Assembly: GCF_900090045.1 (NCBI RefSeq) | Contig: NC_041777.1 | Coordinates: 489,501 to 553,500 of the forward strand | Source of the DNA: Plasmodium malariae | Lineage: Eukaryota; Apicomplexa; Aconoidasida; Haemosporida; Plasmodiidae | DNA: 64,000 nt | Reading direction: 5' to 3' | In this document: positions 53,804 to 64,000 of the stretch, in pieces | How positions within the stretch are numbered: the first letter of the stretch is position 1 | Layout: the number at the start of each line of letters is the position of its first letter | Made by a program: the position numbers and the translations under genes | The notes under the pieces: model-generated | Told to the model about the DNA's origin: nothing | Seen by the model: the letters and a program-made list of their open reading frames with translations, nothing else | Databases searched by the model: none

Positions 53804-56104
53804 TCACCAGCCTACATATTTGTCACTCTGCTGGCGCACGAACTCCCGGGATACACGGAGTGTTATCGACCTTCTGTTGAAGTAGAGGGGATAATTGAGG
53901 GTAAGCCTGCCAAGATAATTTTTCCTAAAGTCAGTTACTAACCGCATTGAGGCTTGGTTTATATCATTGTGAAATCTATCTCTTGCTAACTTTTGAATGA
54001 AATGGTAAGGAGAAAATTTGCCTTCACAATTTACGCATTCTGTAAAGTTAATTTGGTATCTTTTTATAATTTTTTGCAAGTCTATATATTCATTATCATA
54101 TAGATAGGCATTATACAAATTTTGCATTAAAACTTCAGCAATATTATATATATCATACATTTTAGGGGATATATGATTACATAGAGCTAAAAGATAGATA
54201 TTATTTTCTACGTGCATGTAACTGTTATAATTTTTAATATTAACTACATTATCAATTGAATAATCATTTGAATTGTTACAATTATAAATTTTTTCTAAAA
54301 TCATATTATTTTTATTATATTGTTTTTCTCTCAACTTGTATAAATTTTGTGATAGAATACCCGGAGTGTCTATAAGTTCATATTTTTTTGTAGCATACAT
54401 ATTAATATTAGTAGTTAATCCTGGGTGATCATAAGATTTCGTTTTTTTAAGTTCTAATATACGATTAATTAAAGCTGATTTACCTACATTAGGTAAACCT
54501 AAAAAAATGCATTTGACTTTATAATTGTATAAACCTTTTTTTTTCTTACTTTCAATTATATGTTGACATAATCTATTAATTAGTTTTTTTAAAACAATAA
54601 TTTCTTTTTTTCCATTTTTAGCATCTACAAATATTACTGCACTCTTTTTCATTTGATTCATCATATATTCTTTATTAATATTTTTATTAAACTTCTTATC
54701 ATACCAATATAATTTACGTCGGTAGTAATTCCCCCATTCTTCATTACCTTTCAGAGAAGACCTATCACAATTTGTGTATACGATAATCTTTGGTTTATTT
54801 GTATGAATATCGAACATATTAAGAGCATACAAATCATCAAATACAAAAGGAATGATACCATTCCTTACTTCTATAATTATATCACTCATTTTTATATACT
54901 CAGGTATTTTTGTAATTACACGTTTCATAAATTTTGGGAACCAGTGTACTTTAACTCTACCACATAATATATCTTCATTTAAATTACCTGTTATGATATT
55001 TTCATTTTTATAATGTAAACAACTTTTTACATTTTCTTTAAATAATTGTAATGCTGAAATATTATTTTTTGAAAATAATTTTTTTCCTTCTTCTTCATCA
55101 TCTGATATGAGATCTTCTTTTGTTATTTTATCCTTTTCCTCTTTTATATCCAGTAATAATTTGGCACTCTCTATTTTCGTATTCGCAAACATTTGTTCAC
55201 TAAATGTGCTGCATTTTCTTGCCTGTGCATAATTTTTTTCAGGTTTAAAAAAATTTACATTTTCTATGAGTGGATCTCCATTAGAACTGCTGCTGTTTTT
55301 TCCCTGTATGAGCTTGCCTAATTGAGGGTATTCATTTGCCCCTTCATCGGCATCTTCCCCTCTATCAGCATTTGCATCTCCATCCGCATTTCCATCAGCA
55401 TCTCTAATATCGCCTATATCCCCACTGCTCCTTTCTTCCGATTTCCCCTCCCCCATGGCGATGTGCCCCTCACCGGTGCTGCTATCCCCCTTTTTGTAAA
55501 AATTTCTCATACTTTTCAGTATGACAGACCTCTCTTTCAATTTGTTTATCATATAACTATATTGTGTAAATAAAAAATTGTTAATATTTTCTTTCATGAG
55601 AAAAGTTATTTTAAGGTTTTCATGAACTTTCTGACTTACGTTATTATCCTCTTCTTCCTCTTTTATCAGTTTTTTATATTCATCTTTATAGCTCTTTCGC
55701 AATATTTTTCTAATTTCTTCTTTGTAAGTACTAACATTTTCTTTAAGTATTTTTAATTTTTCTGCTTCTAATTTAGTATAATTTTCTTCAGCCTTTTTAT
55801 TGAAATATTCATCAAAGGTTGAAATGTCTTCTTCATCTACTATATCCTTTTGCCCTTTTCCTACTTCATTATTGTATTTACTGTTCATATAATATTTGGA
55901 AAGAATTGTCCTTCGACAGTTATTCGACTTACTTAAAAAAAATTTTTTTTTTAATATTCCTTTTCCTTTCATGTGTCCTCTTATCAAATTATGCCTTCCC
56001 GTGTTACTCGTTTTTATGTTTTTACTTTTGCCGTACGTTTTTAGACGAATACACAACATAGCATTTGTTATACTTATCAGAAGAAGGAAATATTTAAGGT
56101 GCAT
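53804..56104 (-). CDS. YlqF/RbgA-type circularly permuted GTPase, probably apicoplast
   Basis: A 766-residue protein. The RbgA/YlqF family helps assemble the large ribosomal subunit in bacteria and organelles. Its motif order is permuted, as here: G4-like TNCD (about residue 437, YTNCDRSS), then Walker A GLPNVGKSA (about 535), G2 Thr in HPGLTTN, and G3 DTPGIL (about 580). The family lead VHWFPKFMKRVITKIPEYI precedes them. A hydrophobic N-terminal signal (YFLLLISITNAML, residues 5-17) followed by a basic stretch fits a bipartite apicoplast leader. The N-terminal 350 residues add low-complexity Glu/Lys/Asp sequence, absent from bacterial RbgA (about 280 aa). The G4 motif is unusual (NKxD expected). 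A GTGAGT donor overlaps the stop at 53804, so a further 3' exon is possible. Confidence 0.88.
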   Translation of the reverse strand: MHLKYFLLLISITNAMLCIRLKTYGKSKNIKTSNTGRHNLIRGHMKGKGILKKKFFLSKSNNCRRTILSKYYMNSKYNNEVGKGQKDIVDEEDISTFDEYFNKKAEENYTKLEAEKLKILKENVSTYKEEIRKILRKSYKDEYKKLIKEEEEDNNVSQKVHENLKITFLMKENINNFLFTQYSYMINKLKERSVILKSMRNFYKKGDSSTGEGHIAMGEGKSEERSSGDIGDIRDADGNADGDANADRGEDADEGANEYPQLGKLIQGKNSSSSNGDPLIENVNFFKPEKNYAQARKCSTFSEQMFANTKIESAKLLLDIKEEKDKITKEDLISDDEEEGKKLFSKNNISALQLFKENVKSCLHYKNENIITGNLNEDILCGRVKVHWFPKFMKRVITKIPEYIKMSDIIIEVRNGIIPFVFDDLYALNMFDIHTNKPKIIVYTNCDRSSLKGNEEWGNYYRRKLYWYDKKFNKNINKEYMMNQMKKSAVIFVDAKNGKKEIIVLKKLINRLCQHIIESKKKKGLYNYKVKCIFLGLPNVGKSALINRILELKKTKSYDHPGLTTNINMYATKKYELIDTPGILSQNLYKLREKQYNKNNMILEKIYNCNNSNDYSIDNVVNIKNYNSYMHVENNIYLLALCNHISPKMYDIYNIAEVLMQNLYNAYLYDNEYIDLQKIIKRYQINFTECVNCEGKFSPYHFIQKLARDRFHNDINQASMRLVTDFRKNYLGRLTLNYPLYFNRRSITLRVSREFVRQQSDKYVGW

Positions 56105-56694
56105 TTTTAGTATAACTTTTTTGTGTATTGTAACCTCTAGACAAGAGCTGTTTCCTTTTGCTTCGTGTGAACGTATGCTTCCGCACAGTTACACCCACGT
56201 TACACCTACACACACGCATGCACACGTGCTATCTCCTTAACCAAAATGAAATGTATCTATTTCACATGGACACTGTTTACATGCAGTTTCACTGAGTATA
56301 CAGATTTTCCCCCAGTTTGGTTTGACTATATATAATTTTCTTGTTTCTTTCAAAATAAATTCAACAGTCTCACAATGATGTAACAAAATGATACTATAAT
56401 ATTTGAGTTACGAAGAGGGGACCCTTTTTTTTAAAGCTATAATCTTAGCAATAAACCGAGGTGTGCTTTAAACACATACGTACATGCACACATGCACATA
56501 TGCACACATACACGTATATGCACATGTACACACGCATAATATACCTCTCTTTTTGCGACGCTAAAAGGCCCCCTTTCTTTGATGCAAGAAGTGGAGAGGA
56601 CATTCCCTAAAGCAGGATACCTGGGTAAACTTCTTTCTTCGCATATTTATGCATTATTCCTTTTATACGTGTTTAAAAAGATCTACTTTTTGTG

Positions 56695-56830
56695 TTTTAT
56701 GTTTTGCGATTTACATTTTATGTTTTGCGATTTACATTTTATGTTTTGTTATTTACATTTTATGTTTTGTTATTTACATTTTATGTTTTGTTATTTACAT
56801 TTTATGTTTTGTTATTTACATTTTATGTTT
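56695..56830. repeat. 21-base minisatellite, TTTATGTTTTGTTATTTACAT
   Basis: About six to seven near-perfect copies; the first two have GCGA for GTTA. The 21-base period keeps all three frames open and produces false Phe/Cys/Tyr/His-rich frames. Confidence 0.93.
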
Positions 56831-58009
56831 TGAGTATTACGCTTTGCTTTTTATTCTGCTCTTTTTTTTTTTTTTTTTTTTTTAAAAGAAAAGATAAAGT
56901 TAATTCATTTGAGCTACAACGAAATATTCATTTTTGCCTTTAAAAGGATTTTTATTTAATGTGCGATGACGACGATATATTTTTCAGTTTGTACGAGAAT
57001 TAGGATTTTTGTTTTGTTTTCATTTTTTTTTTTCAGTCATTAGAAATTTATTTTATTTGTTTCCATGTCGCTTCCTATTTTATTACTTTATTTTATTATT
57101 TTATTCTGTTATTATTTCATTTTATTTTTTTATTATCTTATTTTGCTTATATCTACTCCTTTCATGGAAGCAATCTCTCCGCACAGTAAAATGAAAAACT
57201 TTTTTTTCTTTTTTTTTTTTTTGTTGTAAGTTCCTTTTAATATATTGCTATCGAAGGGAAAATTGCTTAGTACTTAAAGGTATGTTTTCCTTTTTTTTTT
57301 CTCCCTTTTTTTTCCTTTTTGTTTTTGCCCTTTTTGTTCTTATTGCTTATTACAAGAAAGTTTATTCCTTACTATCGCATATTTGCCAATTATAAATGCA
57401 TTTCTGAAACGCTCAAAATGCGTTTAATTAATGAATACCCTTTTTTTACCCTTCTCTATAATTATAAATCTGACAGTACGATTCAGCACAATGCAGTACA
57501 AAATACGCCTCAATGCGGAATAGTACTGTTCAATACTGTACACACTATACAATAAAAAAAAAAAAAAAAAAATTTAAGAGTGCTTAACCTTTTTAAAATA
57601 AAAAAACGGAGAATACATTATTAATAATATAAATAATAATTACATAAAAAATTTCGTATGGAAGGAATATACCACAGATTTTTTTTCCTTAGCATTCCTT
57701 CTCAGAGTTAGCAGTGGGAATTGTTTCAATTACCCATTATGCTCGTCTACATTTTTACACATCACACAAACAAATTTATACGAACAGTTGTTATCTCTTT
57801 GTTTTGTATTTTTCTTTAGTTTACTTAGACAGTTTTATATGAAATACAGAAATTTAGTTTACCAGCTGTTCAAATTTACTTCGCGCGGGTTTTTGGACAT
57901 TTTGTGTGTGCACTTGTTCGGAGTGTACATAAGCATTTACATATGTATGTTCCTTTGCTACCATTATTTAATACTGCATTGTATTGTGTTATACTACACT
58001 ATACTATAT

Positions 58010-58140
58010 TACTTTATTTTATTATTTATTATTTATTATTTTATTTTATTATTTATTATTTTATTATTTATTATTTTATTTTATTTTATTATTTATTATT
58101 TTATTTTATTATTTATTATTTTATTTTATTAATTATTATT
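58010..58140. repeat. TTATTATTTA-type repeat
   Basis: TTATTTA and TTATTTTA units in a loose array of about 130 bases that contains only A and T. Confidence 0.88.
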
Positions 58141-58499
58141 TGTTTTTTTTTATATTACATCATTTAACATTACATCACAGTATATCGTATTATATTGTGT
58201 AAAAAATAAAGACATTGAAATTTTGTTCACATGCATTTATTATGCATACATTGTTTTTATTTCCTTTCTCGTTTATGCCCTTTTTACTCAAATATACTTT
58301 TACGTATGTTTGACAAAATCAGTAGAACTACAATTCATGAGTTATACTGAAAAATGTATTCCTTTTCATTTTTGCAAATAAAAAAAAAAAAAAAAAAAAT
58401 TATTCAGCCATAAGAAATAAATACATATATATAATACATTGCACTGTTTACGCAAAAATTTAATACGTATGTAAAAAAAAAAAAAAAAATCATACAAAA

Positions 58500-58680
58500 C
58501 AACGAAATAATGAAATAACGAAATAATGATATAACGAAATAATGATATAACGAAATAACGATATAACGAAATAATGATATAACGAAATAATGATATAACG
58601 AAATAAGGAAATAACGAAATAAGGAAATAACGAAATAAGGAAATAACAAAATATGATATAACGAAATAATGATATAACAA
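58500..58680. repeat. AACGAAATAATGATAT array (about 8- and 15-base units)
   Basis: AACGAAAT, AATGATAT and AAGGAAAT octamers alternate in a nested pattern. The array is regular in the octamer but irregular in order, so it looks like several amplification steps. Confidence 0.9.
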
Positions 58681-59204
58681 AATACTACTTTTTCTTTTTT
58701 CTACGAAAAATTTGTTTTGAAGAATTAAAAAAAAAAAAAAAAAAAAAAAAATTGAAATATAAAAGGAGAAATTAGCAATATGCTAAGTGTATTTACTCCA
58801 TTTTACACTCTTTCGATAATTTTGTGTATTTTAAGGGATGAAAGGCAACAGTGAAAAACGAAAGAAAAAAGTGAAATCAAAGTGACAGCAAAAAGCGACA
58901 GCAAAGAATTAACGCGAAATATTACGCCAAAATTAATATAATTCAAGTTTACCCGTTCACCATTTATTTTATTTTATTTTATTTATTTTTTATTATTTTT
59001 TATTTTTTTATATTTCGCCTGTGTACAGTTATATTGCATATGTATGCATGTGCTAACACATAAATGCACACAAACATATGTTATACGTACATTCAAACGC
59101 TATTATATGATTATGTACCATCATAGACATCACACCATGCATACCTAAAGGGCTTAATATTTAATGCCCGCATTTTTACACCCCTCTACTAAGTCTTTTC
59201 CTTA

Positions 59205-59325
59205 CTACACATATGACAAATACTACACATATGACAAATACTACACATATGACAAATACTACACATATGACAAATACTGCACATATGTTAAATACTGCAC
59301 ATATGTTAAATACTACACATATTTG
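59205..59325. repeat. 18-base minisatellite, TACACATATGACAAATAC
   Basis: About six to seven tandem copies (later ones have GTTAAATAC). The array ends about 30 bases before the start codon of the Asn-rich gene, with only a T-tract between, so it probably lies in the promoter or 5' UTR. Confidence 0.92.
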
Positions 59326-59357
59326 AGATATTCTCTTTTTTTTTTTTTTTTTTGTAA

Positions 59358-62300
59358 ATGGAAAATAACTTATTTACACAGAGCTTATATTTTAAAGGAT
59401 TCAACAAAAAAAAAATAAATTATTCAAACGTGAATGAAAACACAAAATTTGCAAGTTCAGACAAGTATAATTTGAATATATCTAAGTCAGTGACACCCAT
59501 GAAAAATATGAACGAAGACAGCAATTTGCGTACATTGAATGCACAAAATTTAAACTCACACTTAAATGCTACATATCAATCCTTAAAAAATATGAATAAT
59601 GAAAATGATTATGTAGTTAATGCACTAACAAAACCACTAAATTTTAGTACTATGCATGGAAATTCGTCTTATCAAAGTAATAATTTGTCATTTATAAATA
59701 ACAATAATATGAATGGTAATTTAAGTAATAACAATTTAAATAGCACTTATAATTTTAGCCAAAATGCAATATCAAACCAAATGAATGATATCAATAATTT
59801 AAATAATAATGTATATAGAGATATAAAAAGTTTAGACAAAGTAGACCTTAACAGCTTGAATATAAACTCATTCAGTAATAGCAGAAATATAAATATGAAG
59901 AATAATGACTACATGTTAACAGGTGCTCATCAAAAGTTCAGTTACGTAAATAGTAAGGAAATTAATACTGATGACAAATTGGGGCGTGATAAAATTAGTC
60001 ATAGTAAAGTTAATGGTATCAGTGTCAATCAAGCCAATGTCAGCCGCGCCAATATCAACAGCTCCATTCTCAACAATAACAAAATAAACAATAACAAAAT
60101 TAATATTAACAATTGCAGTGCCGATCTTAAAGATGATTGCTTGAATGCGTACAGCATAAACCTGAACGCAGGAAATATAGCATCACTCGGTAATAATAAT
60201 GTGAGTAGTAGTACCTACGAAGTTAGTAATCATGTTAACAACAATTTGAAAGAAAGCATGTATAATAGCATGTATAACCATGCCAATCAGAGCAATGCTA
60301 ATATGAATAGTATAAATTTTAATAATATAAAAAACAATTTAAGCAATTTTATGAATCCCAGGATGTTGATTGGAAGGAATGTACCAAGAAGCAATTTTAA
60401 CAATGATCTCATGGTTACAAATTCTTTAATCAATAAAATGGAAGATGCTGTAAATAGTAGTAATAACATCGGCAGTGGTAACGTCATTAGTAGCAGCGGT
60501 AATAATAAAGGCACCAGCTTGAAGCTGTTTGACAGTAACTTGAACAAACTGAAAGAAACAGAAACTGCATCTAGCATTGTTAACACTCAGCTTAGTCATA
60601 ATATTTCCCTAAATTCTTTTGCGAATACTTTAAACAGTCACCCTAGTAATAACAATAATAGTAACCATACTGGAAGTGGTATTAATAGCAGCAGCTGCAA
60701 CCAGTTCGGTAATTTGAACAATAAACTGAGCGCATATAACATTTCTCTTGCTCCTAATGCTAACATTGTAGGTAGTAACAGTGTCTTAAAGAATGTATTA
60801 AACAACACGGTCAATAACAAAATGAACATTCCCACCATACATGTTCAGGGAGGAGGAAACCTCACTACTTTTAATAAAAATATTATGAACAGTTCATCCA
60901 TTATGAATAGTAATACTAATAATAATACCAGTAATAATAATACCAGTAATAATAATAATGATAATAATAATAATAATATCACGGCGGATTCAATTATGAA
61001 TCAGTTTGCAAGCGTGAATAGTAGTAGAGGCAATGTAAATAATTTAAGTAGTGATATTAACTTGGCCTCTTTCTCTAACTTGCCAAATAATACAAATATA
61101 GCAAATATGTCAAACATGACCAATATGGTCAGTATACCCAATTTGAATAAATCGAATAGCAATTTTTTGAATTTGACTCGAACGACAAAAGGGATCAGTG
61201 ACAGCAACTACTTAAACGTAAGGGCAGATGTAAATAATTATAATTTTATGAATGATAAGGAAAATATAAAAGATTTCAATAGTATAAACGATACTAATAA
61301 AAATAGTATACTTAATAAAGCTCCTTCAAATATAAACAGTATAAGTTTGTTTAACAACAACATTAATTTACTAAAAAAAAACATCACTGGAATGGAAGGC
61401 CCGGGGGGGATGAGTGGAGCAGTAGGCATGAACAACATGAACAGCATAAACAGCATGAACAGCATGAACAACATGAACAACATGAACAGCATGAACAACA
61501 TGAACAACATGAACAACCTGAACAACCTGAACAACCTGAACAACCTGAACAACCTGAACAACATGGGTGGCATAAATTATATGAACAGCTACAAGGGACT
61601 GGGTACGTTTAAAGGGGAGAAGGAATTGAAGTTAAACGAATCTAACATTGCAGACATAGGTAAAGATATTGTAATTAACAAAAACAGGCATGTTGATAGT
61701 ATTGTGCTTAAAAATAATATGATCCATAATAATATTAGTACTGATAATTATGAAAACTTATTAAAACAATTATGTACACCTATAAAAAATAGGTCAGCAA
61801 ATAATAACATCGAAAATTTTAATGATGCCATAAATTTAGAAGAACTTAATAATGAAAATAATAATATATCTGTTAATGAAAACGTGGCAACTTCTGGGAA
61901 TTCCATGTTGAACAGTATTACAGTGGTTAGAAATGGGGATGATGAATTGTCCTTTTTGGCAAAGAAGAGCAACAGTAATGGAAATGTTAATAACAGCGGA
62001 AGCAATGACGTAGTTAACAATAGTGAGCTTCTCCTCCTTAACAACACAGAGGGGAACTTTAACCCATACATGCAAAGGGAATGGAGTAACAGCAGTAGCA
62101 ATAGAAATAGTAATAATATATACGAACTGAAGAAGTTGAATTTGTTCGCTGAGAGTAAAAAAAGAGACAAAGAAAACAAACATGAAAATAAATTAAACAA
62201 AATGAAAAAGTGCAGAACTAAAGTATTCTTTTATATAAATCCGAAATATATTATTGAACCGTTAAAAAGAAAGATATACCAAAATATGTCTGTTTATATT

Positions 62301-63479
62301 GAAAATTTAATAAGTGATGTTAAAGCAATAGAAAATAAAAACAGAGCAGAAATTTTAACAGACTTACATAACACACCTTGGTTTTGCATGATTTTTGATT
62401 TTGATGGAATTAGCAAATTGCTCAATGTGTTCAATAAGTATTTAATTTATTCTGATTCATTGATCATTCCGGATACCCTCATACCGAATAAGCTGGATGG
62501 GGACAAAGCAACTACCGCATCTGTTGATGCTACCACTGGAAGGAATCATGACGAAGAGAAGAGTATCATAAGTAATGAAAATGGGCAGATGGAGCAGACC
62601 GGGCAGATAGAACAGAACGGGCAGATGGAGCAGAACGGGCAGATAGAACAGAACGGGCAGATAGAACAGAACGGGCAGATAGAACAGAACGGACAAATCG
62701 AGCAGAACGAGCAGAATGGTCAAAATTGCCAAAATGGTCAAAGTGCATACATGCAAAACTTTAATTACTTCTTTGAAAAGAGCGACAAGTTGGACGTGTT
62801 AAAAAGAAAGATATTCGAATACGAAAATAATATAATAGAGAATGTGGAAAAGTTAAACTACTTAAAAGAGCTGTGCATTTCTTTAAAGGAGCAAGTTAAT
62901 ATAAAAAAGAAAAAACTAATATTGTTAATAGAAAAAGCAAAATTAAAGAATTATACTTATAAGAGTAAAGATTTACAGACCATCCTTGATATTGAAAAAA
63001 GCTGCTTAACAAAAGGAGATCAGTTAAGTCTAAATAATGAATATTATAATATATTTAAAAAAATTAATGAAGGCTTGAATTATTTAAAAAAATATTCAAA
63101 TATAATAATATCAAACCAGATCATACATAATGAAATATTAAATAATGATGACAGTATTAATTATTGCAAATCCACTATATCAACTGAAGATTTGAGTTGT
63201 GAACATAATTTGAATGAAGAAGACGAGGAGGATGATGATTATGATGATGAAGGTATTAGTAATATGCATGTATCACCAAACAATCAGAAAAATAAAAGAA
63301 AACATGTAAACACAAATGAAGAGCATTTGTTAAAAAAGAACAATGCATTAGAAAAGGTAGACGACCATATAGATAAAGAAGTACATAAAAAAAGAAAAAC
63401 CATAAACCAAATAAAAAATCTGCAGTGGGAAAGAGAGGATAACGAAGAATGGGTCGATGAGTTTTTGGAGGATTTTTAA
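59358..63479 (+). CDS. Very large Asn-rich protein of unknown function with conserved C-terminal part
   Basis: 1373 residues in one exon; an in-frame TAA directly precedes the ATG, fixing the start. About residues 1-940 are low-complexity Asn/Ser/Leu/Met-rich sequence with NN(M/L)NN runs (about 690-745) and no recognisable domain. After that comes a non-repetitive part (about 950-1040) that looks conserved: KKCRTKVFFYINPKYI, LKRKIYQNMSVYIENLI, LHNTPWFCMIFDFDG. A Gln/Glu-rich GQIEQN repeat (about 1075-1120) follows, then a Lys-rich coiled-coil-like segment (about 1140-1220) and an acidic tail (EDEEDDDYDDE, ending DEFLEDF). The acidic tail and basic patches (KNKRKH) suggest a nuclear role, but this is inference. 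I recognise no family. Confidence 0.85.
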   Translation: MENNLFTQSLYFKGFNKKKINYSNVNENTKFASSDKYNLNISKSVTPMKNMNEDSNLRTLNAQNLNSHLNATYQSLKNMNNENDYVVNALTKPLNFSTMHGNSSYQSNNLSFINNNNMNGNLSNNNLNSTYNFSQNAISNQMNDINNLNNNVYRDIKSLDKVDLNSLNINSFSNSRNINMKNNDYMLTGAHQKFSYVNSKEINTDDKLGRDKISHSKVNGISVNQANVSRANINSSILNNNKINNNKININNCSADLKDDCLNAYSINLNAGNIASLGNNNVSSSTYEVSNHVNNNLKESMYNSMYNHANQSNANMNSINFNNIKNNLSNFMNPRMLIGRNVPRSNFNNDLMVTNSLINKMEDAVNSSNNIGSGNVISSSGNNKGTSLKLFDSNLNKLKETETASSIVNTQLSHNISLNSFANTLNSHPSNNNNSNHTGSGINSSSCNQFGNLNNKLSAYNISLAPNANIVGSNSVLKNVLNNTVNNKMNIPTIHVQGGGNLTTFNKNIMNSSSIMNSNTNNNTSNNNTSNNNNDNNNNNITADSIMNQFASVNSSRGNVNNLSSDINLASFSNLPNNTNIANMSNMTNMVSIPNLNKSNSNFLNLTRTTKGISDSNYLNVRADVNNYNFMNDKENIKDFNSINDTNKNSILNKAPSNINSISLFNNNINLLKKNITGMEGPGGMSGAVGMNNMNSINSMNSMNNMNNMNSMNNMNNMNNLNNLNNLNNLNNLNNMGGINYMNSYKGLGTFKGEKELKLNESNIADIGKDIVINKNRHVDSIVLKNNMIHNNISTDNYENLLKQLCTPIKNRSANNNIENFNDAINLEELNNENNNISVNENVATSGNSMLNSITVVRNGDDELSFLAKKSNSNGNVNNSGSNDVVNNSELLLLNNTEGNFNPYMQREWSNSSSNRNSNNIYELKKLNLFAESKKRDKENKHENKLNKMKKCRTKVFFYINPKYIIEPLKRKIYQNMSVYIENLISDVKAIENKNRAEILTDLHNTPWFCMIFDFDGISKLLNVFNKYLIYSDSLIIPDTLIPNKLDGDKATTASVDATTGRNHDEEKSIISNENGQMEQTGQIEQNGQMEQNGQIEQNGQIEQNGQIEQNGQIEQNEQNGQNCQNGQSAYMQNFNYFFEKSDKLDVLKRKIFEYENNIIENVEKLNYLKELCISLKEQVNIKKKKLILLIEKAKLKNYTYKSKDLQTILDIEKSCLTKGDQLSLNNEYYNIFKKINEGLNYLKKYSNIIISNQIIHNEILNNDDSINYCKSTISTEDLSCEHNLNEEDEEDDDYDDEGISNMHVSPNNQKNKRKHVNTNEEHLLKKNNALEKVDDHIDKEVHKKRKTINQIKNLQWEREDNEEWVDEFLEDF
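61425..61565 (+). repeat. In-frame AACAACATG/AACAGCATG coding repeat
   Basis: About fifteen 9-base units (AACAACATG, AACAGCATG, then AACAACCTG) encode NNM, NSM and NNL tripeptides in the Asn-rich protein. The frame is never lost. Confidence 0.93.
62578..62710 (+). repeat. In-frame GGGCAGATAGAACAGAAC coding repeat
   Basis: About seven 18-base units encode GQ(I/M)EQN hexapeptides. The first copy has ACC (Thr) in place of AAC, and later copies shorten to EQN and GQN. Confidence 0.93.
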
Positions 63480-64000
63480 AACATTCTCCAGAAGAGGCAA
63501 ATGTGGAATATTATATAAGACCACATATCAGATATCACGCAAAAAGAGATATGAACAGTCCATGGTTTATGATTATAAAATATTTTTTCATTTTTTCATT
63601 CTTTTTTTTTTTTAGTAGTATTTGTTACATATTAAAATAATTTTCACCAAGTGTGTAGTTATTACTACCATCCTTCTATCGTTCTTCCACTAAAAGAAGG
63701 CGATGGATGTCCTCTTATAAGTTAAAGAACTATCCATTAAATCTTAAACAGTAAACAATAAATTTGTGTGTCTCACTTTGTTTTATCTGTTTAACTATTT
63801 AGCTGCGTTAGTCCATACCTTCTTCGTATCCCTGCGCAAACAATCTTACAGTTTTTTATCCATTCTTATCTTTTTTTTTATCTTTTCCTATCTCTTCTTT
63901 TTTTTTATCTTTTCCTATCTCTTCTTTTTTTTTATATTTTCCTATCTCTTCTTTTTTTTTATCTTTTCCTATCTCTTCTTTTTTTTTATCTTTACCTGTC
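63480..64000. other. 3' flank of the Asn-rich gene, ending in a T-rich minisatellite
   Basis: No coding sequence is visible. The region probably holds the 3' UTR. From about 63868 a 26-base unit (TTTTTTTTATCTTTTCCTATCTCTTC) repeats about five times and runs off the end of the window. Confidence 0.7.
63868..64000. repeat. 26-base T-rich minisatellite, running off the window end
   Basis: About five copies, each with a T8-T10 run followed by ATCTTTTCCTATCTCTTC; one copy has ATATTTTCC and the last ATCTTTACC. Its true length is unknown because the window ends within it. Confidence 0.92.

Larger units (their letters stand above)
56105..59357. other. Large divergent intergenic region (RbgA-like / Asn-rich protein)
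   Basis: About 3.2 kb. It contains TACA/TGCA-type sequence (56465-56535), a 21-base minisatellite (56695-56830), poly-T blocks (56862-56883, 57200-57225), a GTACAATGC-like patch (57475-57550), a TTATTATTTA array (58010-58140), an AACGAAATAATGATAT array (58500-58680) and an 18-base array right before the next gene (59205-59325). No gene of coding composition is seen. Confidence 0.6.

Noticed and set aside
56579..56943. Phe/Cys/Tyr-rich frames in the 21-base array
   Set aside because: Repeat translation, open in all three frames.
61238..61573. Antisense Leu/Phe/Met-rich frame in the Asn-rich gene
   Set aside because: Shadow of the AACAACATG sense repeat.

Overview
This window is nuclear chromosomal DNA of a malaria parasite (genus Plasmodium). 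The evidence is the very high A+T content, long poly-A/T and (TA)n tracts between genes, asparagine-rich inserts inside otherwise conserved proteins, small introns with GT/AG borders and T-rich 3' ends, and protein families typical of an apicomplexan core chromosome. As I recall it, the gene order (DnaJ, KDSR-like, RPA1, small GGQ factor, REI1-like, actin-like, degraded gene, PP2C, RRP4) resembles P. falciparum chromosome 4. The intergenic DNA, rich in TATG/TACA minisatellites, suggests a non-falciparum species. The species is not proven by anything I can see.

Layout. 1-2363: repeats only. 2364-3758 (+): SOF1/DCAF13. 4468-7607 (-): METTL13-like double methyltransferase, three exons, with a frame break at a 32-base poly-A tract. 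9682-11868 (+): organellar-type DnaJ with a long low-complexity tail. 13031-14525 (-): 3-ketodihydrosphingosine reductase-like SDR, two exons. 16406-20251 (-): RPA1 with a very large Asn-rich linker. 21740-22940 (+): four-exon GGQ release-factor-like rescue protein. 25100-26773 (+): REI1/ZNF622-like zinc-finger protein. 27758-30371 (-): six-exon actin-like protein. 31505 to about 33382 (-): a decayed gene with in-frame stops and frameshifts. 35879-35960 (+): tRNA-Ser(AGA). 37345-37417 (-): tRNA-Ile(TAT). 39329-42331 (-): PP2C/PPM phosphatase. 45546-46526 (+): exosome RRP4. 47524-48162 (-): coiled-coil protein of unknown function. 51148-52509 (+): FES1/HspBP1-like protein, two exons. 53804-56104 (-): YlqF/RbgA-type circularly permuted GTPase with a signal peptide. 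59358-63479 (+): huge Asn-rich protein of unknown function. The rest is intergenic DNA full of simple and minisatellite repeats.

These are independent housekeeping genes, not an operon. Several serve ribosome and translation work: SOF1 (small-subunit processome), REI1 (60S maturation), RRP4 (rRNA processing), RbgA-like GTPase and GGQ factor (organellar ribosomes), METTL13-like (probably eEF1A methylation) and two tRNAs. DnaJ and FES1 both act on Hsp70 cycles, probably in different compartments. The clearest anomalies are the homopolymer frame break in the METTL13-like gene and the decayed gene at 31.5-33.4 kb. No antiviral, toxin, CRISPR or transposon system is visible.
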